64,000 bases of DNA from Lacticaseibacillus casei DSM 20011 = JCM 1134 = ATCC 393. GTDB taxonomy: Bacteria; Bacillota; Bacilli; Lactobacillales; Lactobacillaceae. Each line of letters starts with the position of its first letter. Positions within the stretch are counted from its first letter, which is position 1. A model generated the notes under the pieces. That model searched no databases, was not told the origin of the DNA, and saw nothing but the letters and a program-made list of their open reading frames with translations. The DNA lies in contig NZ_AP012544.1 of the NCBI RefSeq assembly GCF_000829055.1, positions 2,728,001-2,792,000 on the forward strand, read 5' to 3'. The position numbers and the translations under genes were made by a program. Below are positions 28,251 to 37,520 of this stretch, one piece after another.

Positions 28251-28802
28251 TTATGGCTGTTGTCGCAGCGCTTGCCATTCCTCGCGCAAGATGCCGTACT
28301 TAATCGAATCCCAGTAGCGATCCTGGTAATACCGAACTTGGCGCACGCGGGCTTCTTGCTTCATCCCCACTGCCTTGGCCAAACCGATCATCCGCTCGTT
28401 CCCGGACCAAGTCGTGATGCCCAGATGCGGCAAGTCAATTAGGCCGAAGATCCGATCAATCCACTGATCCAGCGCCTGCTTGCCAATGCCTTTACCCCAG
28501 TAGCTCTCATCGTAAATCACGATGCCCAAGTCCAGCCACCGTTGCAAATCCCCGTCTTCATAATGCGCGGAGACGTCGCCGATTAAGATACCATCATCCC
28601 AAATGCCGTTAACAAAAGGATTAGCAACCCATTGATAGCCGGTCTGATTGGCCTGATCATCCTGCATTTCTTTCAGTGTGGGAATTTCGTCATTAAAGTA
28701 AGGCCCATTCCACTTGTGCCATTCTGCATTGGGATCGGAAAAGGCAACCTTCCACAATGTCTCAAGATCTTCCGTTTGAAAATGTTTTAACGTTACTGTC
28801 AT
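28251..28802 (-). CDS. GNAT-family N-acetyltransferase
   Basis: 183 residues. The acetyl-CoA loop YWGKGIGKQALDQWIDRIF, the preceding strand LDLGIVIYDESYW and the IGLAKAVGMKQEARVRQ end match RimJ/RimL-like GNATs. Substrate unknown: peptide, antibiotic or amine. Stands alone on the minus strand. The 260 bp upstream (28803-29062) hold no gene that I can support. Confidence 0.85.
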   Translation of the reverse strand: MTVTLKHFQTEDLETLWKVAFSDPNAEWHKWNGPYFNDEIPTLKEMQDDQANQTGYQWVANPFVNGIWDDGILIGDVSAHYEDGDLQRWLDLGIVIYDESYWGKGIGKQALDQWIDRIFGLIDLPHLGITTWSGNERMIGLAKAVGMKQEARVRQVRYYQDRYWDSIKYGILREEWQALRQQP

Positions 28803-29062
28803 GTTCGGGTACGCTCTCTTTCTTCATTTGATTACAGGATTTGAGGAGCTTTAAGTAAAAGGTCTCATTATGTTTCCTAAACGCGGTTACTGGCCACTGA
28901 TTCACCAATTTCTAAACGCTCCTGCTTGCATTTTATGTTTGTCTAAAACATACCACAATTATTACCCAGGAAATAATCCAAGTCGCAACTATGTTAACCT
29001 AAATCATAGCATGACTCCGCACTGGTTTGTTGGAGTAGACTCAATTTTCGGGAGGGATTTTT

Positions 29063-29527
29063 TTGGCAGACTATATTAAGCAGGTTCGCGCAAAAGTCGG
29101 GCATATGCCGCTGATTATGGCGGGGACGATTGGCATTTTAACGGATGACGCTGGCCGCGTTTTACTTCAGCAACGCAGCGATTTTACCGGTGAATGGGGG
29201 CTCATCAGCGGCACGATTGAATATGGGGAAACGCCGGCGCAGACAATGGTTCGTGAGTTCAAAGAAGAAACTAACTTAACGGTCACGGTTGTCTCCTTGC
29301 TCGGCGTCAATGATAATCTGACCCTCACCTATCCAAACGGCGATGTCGCCCAGTGGCTATGCCCAGTGTTTCTCGTGAAACAATTAGGCGGCGAACTGAA
29401 TAGCGATAATGATGAGACCGAGGCACTAAAGTTCTTCGATCCCGCAGCTGCTCCACGTTTGTTTAACCAGCAACACCGTGAGGCCCTCGCCCATTTCATC
29501 GCTGGGGAAAGAGGGTATTTCGACTAA
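29063..29527 (+). CDS. NUDIX hydrolase
   Basis: 154 residues, TTG start 7 bases after GGGAGGG. The Nudix box is present: GTIEYGETPAQTMVREFKEE, with catalytic Glu residues. GDVAQWLCPVFLV and the 8-oxo-dGTPase-like layout do not fix a substrate; nucleotide clean-up is typical. Its stop overlaps the ATG of the next kinase gene (TAATG), so the two are coupled. Confidence 0.9.
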   Translation: MADYIKQVRAKVGHMPLIMAGTIGILTDDAGRVLLQQRSDFTGEWGLISGTIEYGETPAQTMVREFKEETNLTVTVVSLLGVNDNLTLTYPNGDVAQWLCPVFLVKQLGGELNSDNDETEALKFFDPAAAPRLFNQQHREALAHFIAGERGYFD

Positions 29528-30015
29528 TGCATCAACTCGTCATTCTTCGCGGCAATTCAGGCAGTGGCAAAACAACCACGGCTAAAGTCTTGCGCGAACA
29601 CCTCACTGAAACACTTCTGATCTCCCAGGATGTCATCCGCCGCGACATGTTAGCGGAAAAAGATAAACCTGACAGTCCGAATATTGCCTTAATTGAACTC
29701 ATCGCCCGCTTCGGCCTGCAACATGAAAAAGTGGTCATCGTTGAAGGCATACTGAATGCGGCACGTTACGGCCAGATGTTGCAAGGATTAATTGCCGCAG
29801 CTGATCGTAGTTTTAGCTACTACTATGATCTGTCATTTGAAGAAACCCTTCATCGTCATGCCGGACGCGCCAAAGCTAACGAGTTTGGCGCCGATAGCAT
29901 GCGCCGCTGGTTCCAGCCGCATGATTTTTTGGGTGTTCCGGGCGAGCAGACGATTCCTGCAAGTTGGTCACAGGATGACGTGGTTGGGCATATTTTGGCT
30001 GATCTCAATAGTTGA
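29527..30015 (+). CDS. P-loop kinase-like protein (AAA_33 / zeta-toxin-type fold)
   Basis: 162 residues. Walker A GNSGSGKTTTA lies at residues 9-19, followed by SQDVIRRDML and VVIVEGILN. These match small kinases of the AAA_33 family that phosphorylate small molecules. The start shares a base with the NUDIX stop, suggesting functional linkage in nucleotide or metabolite repair. No antitoxin partner is present, so a toxin role is not supported. Confidence 0.8.
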   Translation: MHQLVILRGNSGSGKTTTAKVLREHLTETLLISQDVIRRDMLAEKDKPDSPNIALIELIARFGLQHEKVVIVEGILNAARYGQMLQGLIAAADRSFSYYYDLSFEETLHRHAGRAKANEFGADSMRRWFQPHDFLGVPGEQTIPASWSQDDVVGHILADLNS

Positions 30016-30020
30016 AAGTG

Positions 30021-30067
30021 TTTGAGGCCACTTACGCTCCGGTTTCTAACTGGCTACGCTCACGCTC
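30021..30067. repeat. Half family 1 repeat
   Basis: Right arm only (GAGGCCACTTACGCTCC to CACGCTC) between the kinase and isochorismatase genes; the rest of 30068-30166 holds only the presumed promoter. Confidence 0.65.
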
Positions 30068-30166
30068 TGGGCAAATTATTACTGCTTTTATCAAGATCGG
30101 ATTAGAATGATCTGGTAGGGATACTTTCAGTTTCGTCATTCACTAAAACTAGGAGAGTGGTTTTTA

Positions 30167-30790
30167 ATGACAAGTTATCCACGGCGTGATCCTGTAACAG
30201 ATCAGCTATTGACACCAGAAAATTCAGCTTTGATTTTGATTGACTATCAGCCAACGCAGGTCGAATCTATCGGCTCTATGAACCACCATGCGCTTATTCA
30301 GAACGTGGTGATGACCGCTAAATTGGCTAAAATTTATCAAGTCCCGATTGTGCTTTCGACAGTTAATGTCAAAAGTGGCCGGAATAAGGACACGATTCCT
30401 GATCTGAAAAAAGTTCTCGGCGACCAACCAAGCATTGACCGAACTTCAATTAATGCCTGGCAGGATCAGAATTTTGTTGAAGCAGTCAAAGCTACCGGAC
30501 GGAAAAAGCTCGTCATGGCCGCATTATGGACCGAAGCCTGTCTCACCTTCCCGACGCTTGATGCGTTAGCGGAAGGCTTCCAGGTTTATCCGGTCGTCGA
30601 TGCCGTTGGCGGTACCTCAAAGATTGCCCACGAAACGGCCCTGCGACGGGTTGAACAGGCAGGCGCGCAGCTGATTACCAATGCGCAGTTAGCTTGCGAG
30701 TGGCAGCGTGACTGGAACCGGACCGATACTGTGCCGGATTTCGTTAAAATTTTGCTCGAAAACGGTGACTTCATCAACTTAGGCGCTTAA
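30167..30790 (+). CDS. Isochorismatase-fold cysteine hydrolase (YcaC-like)
   Basis: 207 residues with TAGGAG upstream. The catalytic Asp is in ALILIDYQPTQ (near 26), and the nucleophile Cys in ALWTEACLTFPTLDA (near 122). The Lys position is less clear, near TVNVKSG. Layout matches the YcaC group of the isochorismatase superfamily, whose natural substrates are unknown. Single gene with its own strong terminator. Confidence 0.88.
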   Translation: MTSYPRRDPVTDQLLTPENSALILIDYQPTQVESIGSMNHHALIQNVVMTAKLAKIYQVPIVLSTVNVKSGRNKDTIPDLKKVLGDQPSIDRTSINAWQDQNFVEAVKATGRKKLVMAALWTEACLTFPTLDALAEGFQVYPVVDAVGGTSKIAHETALRRVEQAGAQLITNAQLACEWQRDWNRTDTVPDFVKILLENGDFINLGA

Positions 30791-30856
30791 TCCTTTTTAA
30801 ACGATACGGTTAACGTCAACAACAGTTGATGTCTTTTAAAATCGAATATCAATGTC

Positions 30857-30897
30857 CTTAGGGGCAATGGCGTGCTTAGCCATTGCCCCTAAGATTT
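30857..30897 (+). terminator. Terminator with a 15-bp perfect stem
   Basis: CTTAGGGGCAATGGC / GCCATTGCCCCTAAG then ATTTTC. Confidence 0.85.
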
Positions 30898-30901
30898 TCA
30901 A

Positions 30902-31021
30902 GAGCGTGAACTGGCGCGTTTAGAAGTCGGAGTATAAGTGGCCTTAGGCGTGATGGCCCGGTTTTGGCCATTGCGCCTAAGGTCCTTATACGCAGACTTC
31001 TGCGCCAGAGAACGCGTTTGG
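30902..31021. repeat. Family 1 long-palindrome repeat in the MFS leader
   Basis: Full copy; GCGCCAG outer arm pairs with CTGGCGC. It ends 1-2 bases before the ribosome site of the MFS gene. Confidence 0.85.
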
Positions 31022-31031
31022 GGGAATTTAT

Positions 31032-32453
31032 ATGCAGCGTTTTGCAACTGGATCCAAACGTTGGTGGCTACTGATAGCATTAGGCTTTTTCGCTTTTATG
31101 ACAAATCTTGATGGCTCGATCGTCAATATTGCGATTCCGATTATGGCGAAGAACCTGGACGTTTCGGCGAGCCGCATGGAGTGGACGGTCTCTCTATACC
31201 TGATCGTTCTAAGTGCCCTACTGCTGCCATTTGGTAAACTTGGCGACCGGATTGGCAAACGCCGAATTTTCAAGTGGGGCACCGGTACCTTCGTGGTTGG
31301 GTCATTGATGGCTGGCATTAATCTTGGCTTTAATTTTCTGATGGTGGGCCGCATGGTTCAAGCCATTGGTGGGGCGATGACCTTGGCAAACACTTATGGG
31401 ATTGTGATATCGACGTTTGCACTAGCTGAACGCGGCCGTGCTATGGGCGTTGTCAGCACGTTTGTGGCGCTTGGTGGCGTGGCCGGTCCTAGTCTTGGCG
31501 GTCTCATTTTGGCGCATTTTAGCTGGCCGATGATTTTTCTGATCAATGTACCGATCGGCGTGGTCGCATTGGGCATCTCACTGTGGTCAATGGATAACGG
31601 GGAACCGCAACCTGGCACGTATGACAAGTGGGGGATGCTGCTGCAGGCCACGGCCATCGCCAGCGGTTTCTGGGGACTGAATTTGGCTCAGCAAAGCGGC
31701 TTCGGCGATCCAGTTGTGCTTGCTACCTTCGCTTTGGCCATCATCAGTCTGGCGGCATTCCTGATCTTTGAAAATCATCAAGAGACGCCGTTGTTGCCAA
31801 TGAGTATTTTTCGAGTCCGCATTTTCACTTTAGGGGTCCTGACCGTCTTCTTCATTTTCATGGTTCAGTTTTTCAGCACCGTTTTAATGCCCTTCTACCT
31901 TGAAGATGCGCGCGGTTTAACGCCAGGCGCTGCTGGCACCTTGCTGTCACTCTATCCATTGATGATGGTCTTCTTTGCACCATTCGGCGGCTGGTTGGCC
32001 GATAAGTGGCAGGTACCGGCTGTTGCATTGCTGGGCAGCCTGCTCATTGCGGCCGGCAGCATTGTCGGTGCATTTTTAAAATTGGATGCGCCACTCATGG
32101 TTTATATCATCAGCACCCTTTTGATCGGCATCGGGAGTGGGCTCTTCCAATCTCCCATCGGCGACGTGGTCATGTCAGTGGTGCCAAAAGATCAGCTGGG
32201 CATCGCCGGCAGTTTCAACGCGCTTGCCCGTAACCTTGGCATGGTCAGCGGTACCGCAGTGGCAACAACGGTTTTGTTTGGAACAATGAGCCAGCTTGCC
32301 GGCAGTCGGGTCACCACTTATCCGACGAACCATCCGGAATACTTTATCACCGGCCTTCAGATCGCCATGCTGGTTGCTGCAGGACTGGCATTGTTGGGTG
32401 CCATTGCTATTGGGTTGACGATCAAGCCGTGGCAAGTGCATGAGAAGAATTGA
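31032..32453 (+). CDS. MFS multidrug transporter, DHA2 (EmrB/QacA) family
   Basis: 473 residues with about 14 membrane helices. LDGSIVNIAIPIM in helix 1 and the motif A region GKLGDRIGKRRIF between helices 2 and 3 are typical of DHA2. GRMVQAIGGAMTLANTYGI is motif B-like. It should export drugs or other hydrophobic compounds using the proton gradient. The ATG is 7 bases after GGGGGAA. No regulator is adjacent. Confidence 0.9.
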   Translation: MQRFATGSKRWWLLIALGFFAFMTNLDGSIVNIAIPIMAKNLDVSASRMEWTVSLYLIVLSALLLPFGKLGDRIGKRRIFKWGTGTFVVGSLMAGINLGFNFLMVGRMVQAIGGAMTLANTYGIVISTFALAERGRAMGVVSTFVALGGVAGPSLGGLILAHFSWPMIFLINVPIGVVALGISLWSMDNGEPQPGTYDKWGMLLQATAIASGFWGLNLAQQSGFGDPVVLATFALAIISLAAFLIFENHQETPLLPMSIFRVRIFTLGVLTVFFIFMVQFFSTVLMPFYLEDARGLTPGAAGTLLSLYPLMMVFFAPFGGWLADKWQVPAVALLGSLLIAAGSIVGAFLKLDAPLMVYIISTLLIGIGSGLFQSPIGDVVMSVVPKDQLGIAGSFNALARNLGMVSGTAVATTVLFGTMSQLAGSRVTTYPTNHPEYFITGLQIAMLVAAGLALLGAIAIGLTIKPWQVHEKN

Positions 32454-32468
32454 TTGTTGAGTTTTTAC

Positions 32469-32550
32469 AACGCGTTTGTCTCCAATTTCTAACCGCGCCA
32501 GTTCACGCTCTTTCGGAAAAGTGCTAGCATTAGACTGCTAGTCACTTTTC
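32469..32550. repeat. Half family 1 repeat and a separate inverted repeat before the second MFS gene
   Basis: 32469-32511 is a right arm of family 1. At 32516-32550 GAAAAGTG + CTAGCA pairs with TGCTAG + CACTTTTC with one bulged base. No T tract follows and the ribosome site is next, so it is an operator or RNA hairpin rather than a terminator. Confidence 0.6.
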
Positions 32551-32566
32551 GAGGAGGACATGACAC

Positions 32567-33757
32567 ATGGAGAAGCATCATTCGACCACCTTGCTTACAT
32601 GGGGCATTCTTTTGGTGGGGGCTAATTTGCGCCTGCCGATTACCATGATTCCACCGCTGTTGCCGACGATTGAGCATACGCTTGGGTTACCGGCTTCTAT
32701 GGCTGGTTTATTAACGACGATTCCGCTGCTGATGTTTGCCTTGGCATCGCCTGTTATCGCCAAAATGGGAAATCGCCGCGGTAACGAGTGGAGTTTGCTG
32801 ATTGCGCTCGTGATCTTATTACTCGGCAGTTTGTTGCGGATTATTCCCAGTTTGATCGCCTTAATCGTTGGCACATTGCTGATCGGCTTTGGGATCTCTG
32901 GTGGAAATGTCTTATTACCGGCGATTATCAAAGATCAGTTTCCGCAGTCAATCGGCGCTAAAACCAGCTTGTATACCGTGACTATGGGATTGGTCGCTTC
33001 ACTGGGGACCGGCTTGGCTGGCCTCTTGAACCAGCAATTTCATATGAAGCTGACCATGGCGGCTTTTTCACTCGTTGGCGTGGCCGGTTTGGTGATTTGG
33101 ACATTGGCGTTGCGCACCTTGCCACCCGTCAAAACCTGGCAAGGCAGTGCCCGCAAAAACGTGGCCGTCTCTCATTCGCTGTTGGCTTGGTGGATTGCGT
33201 TATTTTTCGGCCTACAGAGCTTTCTCTATTACTCCCTCCTGACCTGGTTGCCGAGTCTGTGGCAGGCTGCCGGCTTCTCGCAACTAACCGCGGGTAATCT
33301 GGCTACGATTTTTCAGTTGAGCGGCATGCCGGCGACATTATCCATTCCATTTATTGCCGAACGGCGCCACGGCCTTGCGTACAGCGTCTGGGGCATCATG
33401 CTGGGCTTTGCACTAGGCGCCTTGGGCATTCTTATTCCCGGTGCCAACTTCGGCTTAAACGTGATTTTCTCCCTGCTGATGGGCGTTGCGTCCGGGGCAG
33501 CATTTGCTATCTGCATCGTCTTCTTCCAAAAGAAAACGGCCGATGCATACGAAACTGCCAGTTTATCCGGCTTCGCCCAAAGCTTGGGATACTTATTCGC
33601 GGCAGTTGGTCCGATGCTTTATGGCTTTATTCAGACACTCACCGGATCATGGAATCTACTTTTGTGGGTCACAGTGATCTTAACCCTGATCATGTTTGCG
33701 GTTGGGCTGGTCATCAACGCAACTCCCAGCATTTTCAGTGCATCGGATCGAAAATAG
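32567..33757 (+). CDS. MFS transporter, CynX/NimT family
   Basis: 396 residues, about 12 membrane helices. The N terminus with GILLVGANLRLPITMIPPLLP is the conserved signature of the CynX/NimT (cyanate/nitroimidazole) group, in which the helix-1 N-L-R motif recurs. AGGAGG precedes the ATG. Substrate unknown. A palindromic hairpin at 32516-32550 sits directly before the ribosome site and may regulate it. Confidence 0.88.
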   Translation: MEKHHSTTLLTWGILLVGANLRLPITMIPPLLPTIEHTLGLPASMAGLLTTIPLLMFALASPVIAKMGNRRGNEWSLLIALVILLLGSLLRIIPSLIALIVGTLLIGFGISGGNVLLPAIIKDQFPQSIGAKTSLYTVTMGLVASLGTGLAGLLNQQFHMKLTMAAFSLVGVAGLVIWTLALRTLPPVKTWQGSARKNVAVSHSLLAWWIALFFGLQSFLYYSLLTWLPSLWQAAGFSQLTAGNLATIFQLSGMPATLSIPFIAERRHGLAYSVWGIMLGFALGALGILIPGANFGLNVIFSLLMGVASGAAFAICIVFFQKKTADAYETASLSGFAQSLGYLFAAVGPMLYGFIQTLTGSWNLLLWVTVILTLIMFAVGLVINATPSIFSASDRK

Positions 33758-33809
33758 CGTTTGCACATTAAGCTTACTTTTTCTAAACTGGCATTATGTT
33801 AGGCTCACA

Positions 33810-33930
33810 CCATAACGCGTTCGCACCGCAGAAGTCTACGTGTAAGGACCTTGGTCGCAATGGTCAAAGACCGACCATCACGCCCAAGGCCACTTACACT
33901 CCGACTTCTACCCGCGGTGGCTCACGCTCA
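33810..33930. repeat. Family 1 long-palindrome repeat before the aldo/keto reductase
   Basis: Full copy with outer stem ACCGC / GCGGT, a different pair from other copies. Confidence 0.85.
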
Positions 33931-33952
33931 CTCAAAATAAGGAGATTACCAA

Positions 33953-34882
33953 ATGGCACTTACAACAACGATCGGAAAAAGCAATGTCGTTACCGGCAAA
34001 CTCGGGTTGGGCACCAATAAGGTTGGCGGACATAATCTTTTCCCCAACTTACACGATGAAGACGGGCTAGCCGTTGTGAAAACAGCGTTGGATCATGGCA
34101 TCGACATGCTTGATACTGCTTATATGTATGGCCTTGGCCAATCTGAAACCTTGATTGGTCAGGCGATTCAAGGCTATGACCGTGCAAAAATTGTTCTGGC
34201 GACCAAAGCGGCACAAGACCCCCACCAGGATCTCAAACCCAATAACGATCCCAAGTTTTTGACCCGAGCGATTGATGACGCGTTGCTACGCCTGAAAACC
34301 GACTACCTCGATATTTTCTATATTCATTTTCCTGATGAAAAAACCGACAAAGCCGAAGCGGTCAATGCCGTCGCCAATGCCCGCAAAGCCGGGAAAGTTC
34401 GCGCTATTGGGATTTCCAATTTTTCACTCGATCAAATCAAAGAAGCGAATCAGGATCAGCAAGTCGATGTTGTAGAAGACAACTATAGCCTCGTGCATCG
34501 TGACGCTGAAACGAAGCTGTTCCCTTACCTCCGGGAACAGCACATCAGTTTCGTTCCTTACTTCCCGCTTGCCTCTGGCTTATTAACCGGCAAGTATGGT
34601 CCGGATGACGCCGAAAAATTCAGCGGCCGTTTTTCTGCTTCCCAGTTCAAGACGATTCTGGCCGCCTTACGCGAAGTTGACGGCATCGCGGACGCGCATC
34701 AGGCAACCATTGCCCAAATCATGCTTGCCTGGTATATGAAGAATCCAGATATTGCCGTGGTCATTCCTGGCGCCCGCCTGCCAGAACAGGCGGCCAGCAA
34801 CGCCGAGGCTTTGAAAGTTCAACTGCGCGATCCGGAATATGGTTCTATTAATGAACTGTTTAAAGAATTTCGGCCTAAGTAA
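33953..34882 (+). CDS. Aldo/keto reductase
   Basis: 309 residues, TIM-barrel NADPH-dependent oxidoreductase. The catalytic set is visible: Asp in DMLDTAYMYG, Tyr in the same motif, Lys in VLATKAA and His in FYIHFPD. The cofactor end VVIPGARLPEQAASNAEAL is typical. AAGGAG lies 9 bases before the ATG. Substrate not predictable. Single gene between a family 1 repeat and a terminator. Confidence 0.92.
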   Translation: MALTTTIGKSNVVTGKLGLGTNKVGGHNLFPNLHDEDGLAVVKTALDHGIDMLDTAYMYGLGQSETLIGQAIQGYDRAKIVLATKAAQDPHQDLKPNNDPKFLTRAIDDALLRLKTDYLDIFYIHFPDEKTDKAEAVNAVANARKAGKVRAIGISNFSLDQIKEANQDQQVDVVEDNYSLVHRDAETKLFPYLREQHISFVPYFPLASGLLTGKYGPDDAEKFSGRFSASQFKTILAALREVDGIADAHQATIAQIMLAWYMKNPDIAVVIPGARLPEQAASNAEALKVQLRDPEYGSINELFKEFRPK

Positions 34883-34935
34883 CGTTAGCGGTCATGACGG
34901 ATGTCAATGCCGCGCTACAAAATATCAAGAATGCA

Positions 34936-34984
34936 AAAAGGCAGCTTGCCACTCCGATTTCCGGAAATGGCGAGCTGCCTTTTC
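34936..34984. terminator. Bidirectional terminator after the reductase
   Basis: AAAAGGCAGCT / AGCTGCCTTTT between convergent genes. Confidence 0.8.
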
Positions 34985-35011
34985 TTGACGTCTCCTGATA
35001 GAAAACACAAT

Positions 35012-35377
35012 TTATTTTTTGCGGGTAAACGCCCGTTTCACGACTTGCCAGAAAGTCAGTGACTTGACGATCCGATCGGCAGGAATGTGCTCACGAATGG
35101 CGCGCAAGACCTTCTTGGCATCTTTCGCCGCAAACGTATACGTCCCGTTCTTCTTGGTTTTAATGGCAAAACGAGGAATCCATTTGCCCCTGAAGATGAC
35201 AGATGCAATGACCCAGTTAACTTCATCCCAAGGAATTTGATAAAAGTCATGCACATTTTTTTCGTTGAAAAATTCGAAGCCCTTATCGCCGATCATGATC
35301 TTGCCATAGACCGGCATTCCCATAAAGGCAGTGCCTTCCATCACTAATTCTGATTTGGTGTTGATTGATTGAACCAT
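35012..35377 (-). CDS. DUF956 family protein (ManO-like) of the mannose PTS operon
   Basis: 121 residues with AGGATGG upstream. MVQSINTKSELVMEGTAFMG, IMIGDKGFEFFNE and FYQIPWDEVNWVIASV are typical of DUF956, which is found almost only next to mannose-class PTS genes and suggested to influence that PTS. It is the last gene of the mannose locus, but separated from EIID by a terminator and two repeats, so read-through or its own promoter is needed. Function unproven. Confidence 0.88.
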   Translation of the reverse strand: MVQSINTKSELVMEGTAFMGMPVYGKIMIGDKGFEFFNEKNVHDFYQIPWDEVNWVIASVIFRGKWIPRFAIKTKKNGTYTFAAKDAKKVLRAIREHIPADRIVKSLTFWQVVKRAFTRKK

Positions 35378-35478
35378 TTTTTGCCATCCTTTTAGACTGA
35401 TCTTGTGTGCTGTGGGAGTGTGGTTAAGAGCTCTGTGTAAGAGGCTAAAGCTTAAAGCTTACGCGGTGCCCGAAACGC

Positions 35479-35551
35479 CACAAACGCGTTCGCGTGGCCA
35501 GAAACCTGCGTGTAAGGACCTCAGGCTTCTAACCGCGCCAGCTCCCGCTCT
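35479..35551. repeat. Family 1 repeat with internal deletion
   Basis: Both outer arms are kept (AAACGCGTTCGCGTGGCC and CGCGCCAGCTCCCGCTC) but the apical half is gone after TAAGGACCTCAGG. Confidence 0.75.
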
Positions 35552-35552
35552 T

Positions 35553-35675
35553 CCATAAACGCGTTCGCGTGGCCAGAAACCTGCACATAAGGACCTTGGT
35601 CGCAATGGCCAAAGACCGGCCATCACGCCCAAGGCCACTTATGCTCCGGTTTCTAACCGGCCACGCTCACGCTCT
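35553..35675. repeat. Family 1 long-palindrome repeat, full copy
   Basis: Outer stem GTGGCC / GGCCAC, again a compensated variant. Lies between DUF956 and the mannose operon terminator. Confidence 0.85.
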
Positions 35676-35685
35676 TCCATTATAA

Positions 35686-35717
35686 ATCAAAAGCCCAGAC
35701 TTTGTGTCTGAGCTTTT
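35686..35717 (-). terminator. Terminator after EIID
   Basis: AAAAGCtCAGAC / GTCTGgGCTTTT on the minus strand, with a modest T tract. Partial read-through to DUF956 is plausible. Confidence 0.65.
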
Positions 35718-35747
35718 GGGCGTTTTGTTCGATTTTGGTAATTTGTC

Positions 35748-36659
35748 TTACATCAAACCGATGACGTGGAAGACAACCCCGACAACGAACAGGCCAAGGA
35801 TAATGACGATTGGAGAAACCTTCTTCTTCAGTAACCACATGCAGAATAAGGTTAGCAACAAGCCCATTAGGCCTGGAATCAACTGATCCAAGTTATCTTG
35901 TAACGTTGTCACTTTATTCTTTGTTAGTGACAGTCCTTGAGATTGCAATTCCAAAGCCTTTTGGATGCCGGCTTTACCGCTTGGCAATGAACTCCAGTCA
36001 ATGTAGGCACCCTTTTGGTTCGGAACATCAGAAACAACTGGCGTGAACTTGACGGAAACCCATCGATTGACCAGTGATCCCAGAATGAACATACCTAGGA
36101 TTGTGGCACCCTTTGTAACTTCCTGTAGCAAACCACCGGAAAGGTCTTCGGTAATCTTGCTCCCGGCTTTGTAACCAAATTCCTGAGTGTACCATAGGAA
36201 CGCCATACGGATCGCATTCCAAAGTACGAAGTAAAGGATTGGTCCCATTAAGTTGCCGGCCATCGCCAGTGATGCGGCTAACGCACCAATAATTGGCTTA
36301 ACCGTGAACCAGAACACTGGATCGCCGACACCAGCCAGCGGACCCATCATCCCGACTTTGACACCCTGAATGGCTTTGTCATCAATCGGGGCGCCATTGG
36401 CACGTTCTTCTTCCAGTGCCATCGTAACACCCAGAATCGGTGATGCCAGATATGGGTGAGTGTTAAAGAATTCTAGATGCCGTTTTAAAGCAGCTGCGCG
36501 GTCTTCTTTGGTGTGATACAAACGTTTCAGCGCAGGGATTAAGGTGTAAGCCCAGCCACCGTTCTGCATACGTTCGTAGTTCCAAGAACCTTGAAGGAAG
36601 GTTGACCGCCACCAAACCTTAATTCGGTCGCTTTTTGTGATATGAACTTCTTCAGCCAT
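35748..36659 (-). CDS. manN: PTS mannose-class EIID
   Basis: 303 residues. Start at 36659 (MAEEVHITKSD) follows AGGAGG; an in-frame ATG seven codons earlier has none. Signature segments are SWNYERMQNGGWAYTLIP, HLEFFNTHPYLASPILGV and GPLAGVGDPVFWFT, with a C-terminal membrane helix. EIID forms the membrane channel with EIIC and in related bacteria is also a receptor for some bacteriocins and phages. Confidence 0.95.
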   Translation of the reverse strand: MAEEVHITKSDRIKVWWRSTFLQGSWNYERMQNGGWAYTLIPALKRLYHTKEDRAAALKRHLEFFNTHPYLASPILGVTMALEEERANGAPIDDKAIQGVKVGMMGPLAGVGDPVFWFTVKPIIGALAASLAMAGNLMGPILYFVLWNAIRMAFLWYTQEFGYKAGSKITEDLSGGLLQEVTKGATILGMFILGSLVNRWVSVKFTPVVSDVPNQKGAYIDWSSLPSGKAGIQKALELQSQGLSLTKNKVTTLQDNLDQLIPGLMGLLLTLFCMWLLKKKVSPIVIILGLFVVGVVFHVIGLM

Positions 36660-36676
36660 GTTTGTCAACCTCCTTC

Positions 36677-37495
36677 TCAATAATTGTCAATAATGTCGCC
36701 GACAGGATCGCCAGCACCACTATTATTTGAGCTGCCGCCGTTACCTGAACCGCCGCCTTGCTTGGACAGTGCCAAGTAAATCAGTGCTAAGGAAATACCA
36801 ATAGCACCAAGGCCGATTAAGGTAATTTCTTTGACAGTCGCCAGAACAAAACCAATAGCAAAGAATGGCCATACTTCGCGGGTCGCCATCATGTTAATAA
36901 CCATGGCATACCCAACGGCAACAACCATGCCCCCGCCAATGCCAAGACCTTTAGTGAGCCAATCAGGCATTTGTTCAAGCAATGCCCGCACTGGGCCAGC
37001 ACCAACGGCAAGGATCAAGCCGGCTGGAATGGCAATCCGCAAGCCCTGCATGCAGATCGCAACCCATTGCCAGAAATCAATTTTACGGAAACTACCTTCT
37101 TCAGCAGCGCGGTCCATGATATGAACAATCGCGGTTGCCAAGGTACGAACCAAAGTGGTCAGCAACAAACCGGCAACGGCCAGCGGAACCGCAATCGCAA
37201 TCGCTGAGCTAATGCCTTTAGTACCCTGACCGCCAAGAACAAGAATAATAGCTGATGCAACTGATGCCAATGCAGCATCGGGTGCGACGGCCGCGCCAAT
37301 GTTGGCCCAGCCTAAGGCGATCATCTGCAACTGCCCGCCAAGCATCAAGCAAGGGGTCAAGTCACCGGTCACAAGTCCGATCAACGTGCATGCAATAACT
37401 GGCTGATGGAAGTGGAATTCATCCAAAATACCTTCCATACCAGCAAGGAATGACACGATGAGGACCAGGATGATTTGAATAAAATTCAAAGTCAT
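36677..37495 (-). CDS. manM: PTS mannose-class EIIC
   Basis: 272 residues, multi-helix. FLAGMEGILDEFHFHQPVIACTL and GGQLQMIALGWANIGAAVAPD are diagnostic for mannose/sorbose IIC. The C terminus is a Gly/Ser/Asn-rich tail (KQGGGSGNGGSSNNSG), unusual length for this family. It is 18 bp upstream of EIID, in the normal IIAB-IIC-IID order. Confidence 0.95.
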   Translation of the reverse strand: MTLNFIQIILVLIVSFLAGMEGILDEFHFHQPVIACTLIGLVTGDLTPCLMLGGQLQMIALGWANIGAAVAPDAALASVASAIILVLGGQGTKGISSAIAIAVPLAVAGLLLTTLVRTLATAIVHIMDRAAEEGSFRKIDFWQWVAICMQGLRIAIPAGLILAVGAGPVRALLEQMPDWLTKGLGIGGGMVVAVGYAMVINMMATREVWPFFAIGFVLATVKEITLIGLGAIGISLALIYLALSKQGGGSGNGGSSNNSGAGDPVGDIIDNY

Positions 37496-37520
37496 AAGTC
37501 TTCTTCCTCCATTTCAAAAA

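Noticed and set aside
28870..29079. 69-codon plus-strand frame before the NUDIX gene
   Set aside because: Overlaps the NUDIX start and its ribosome site, has no site of its own and shows no motif.
29527..30015. Zeta-toxin of a toxin-antitoxin pair
   Set aside because: No antitoxin gene, coupled instead to a NUDIX hydrolase; better described as a small metabolite kinase-like protein.
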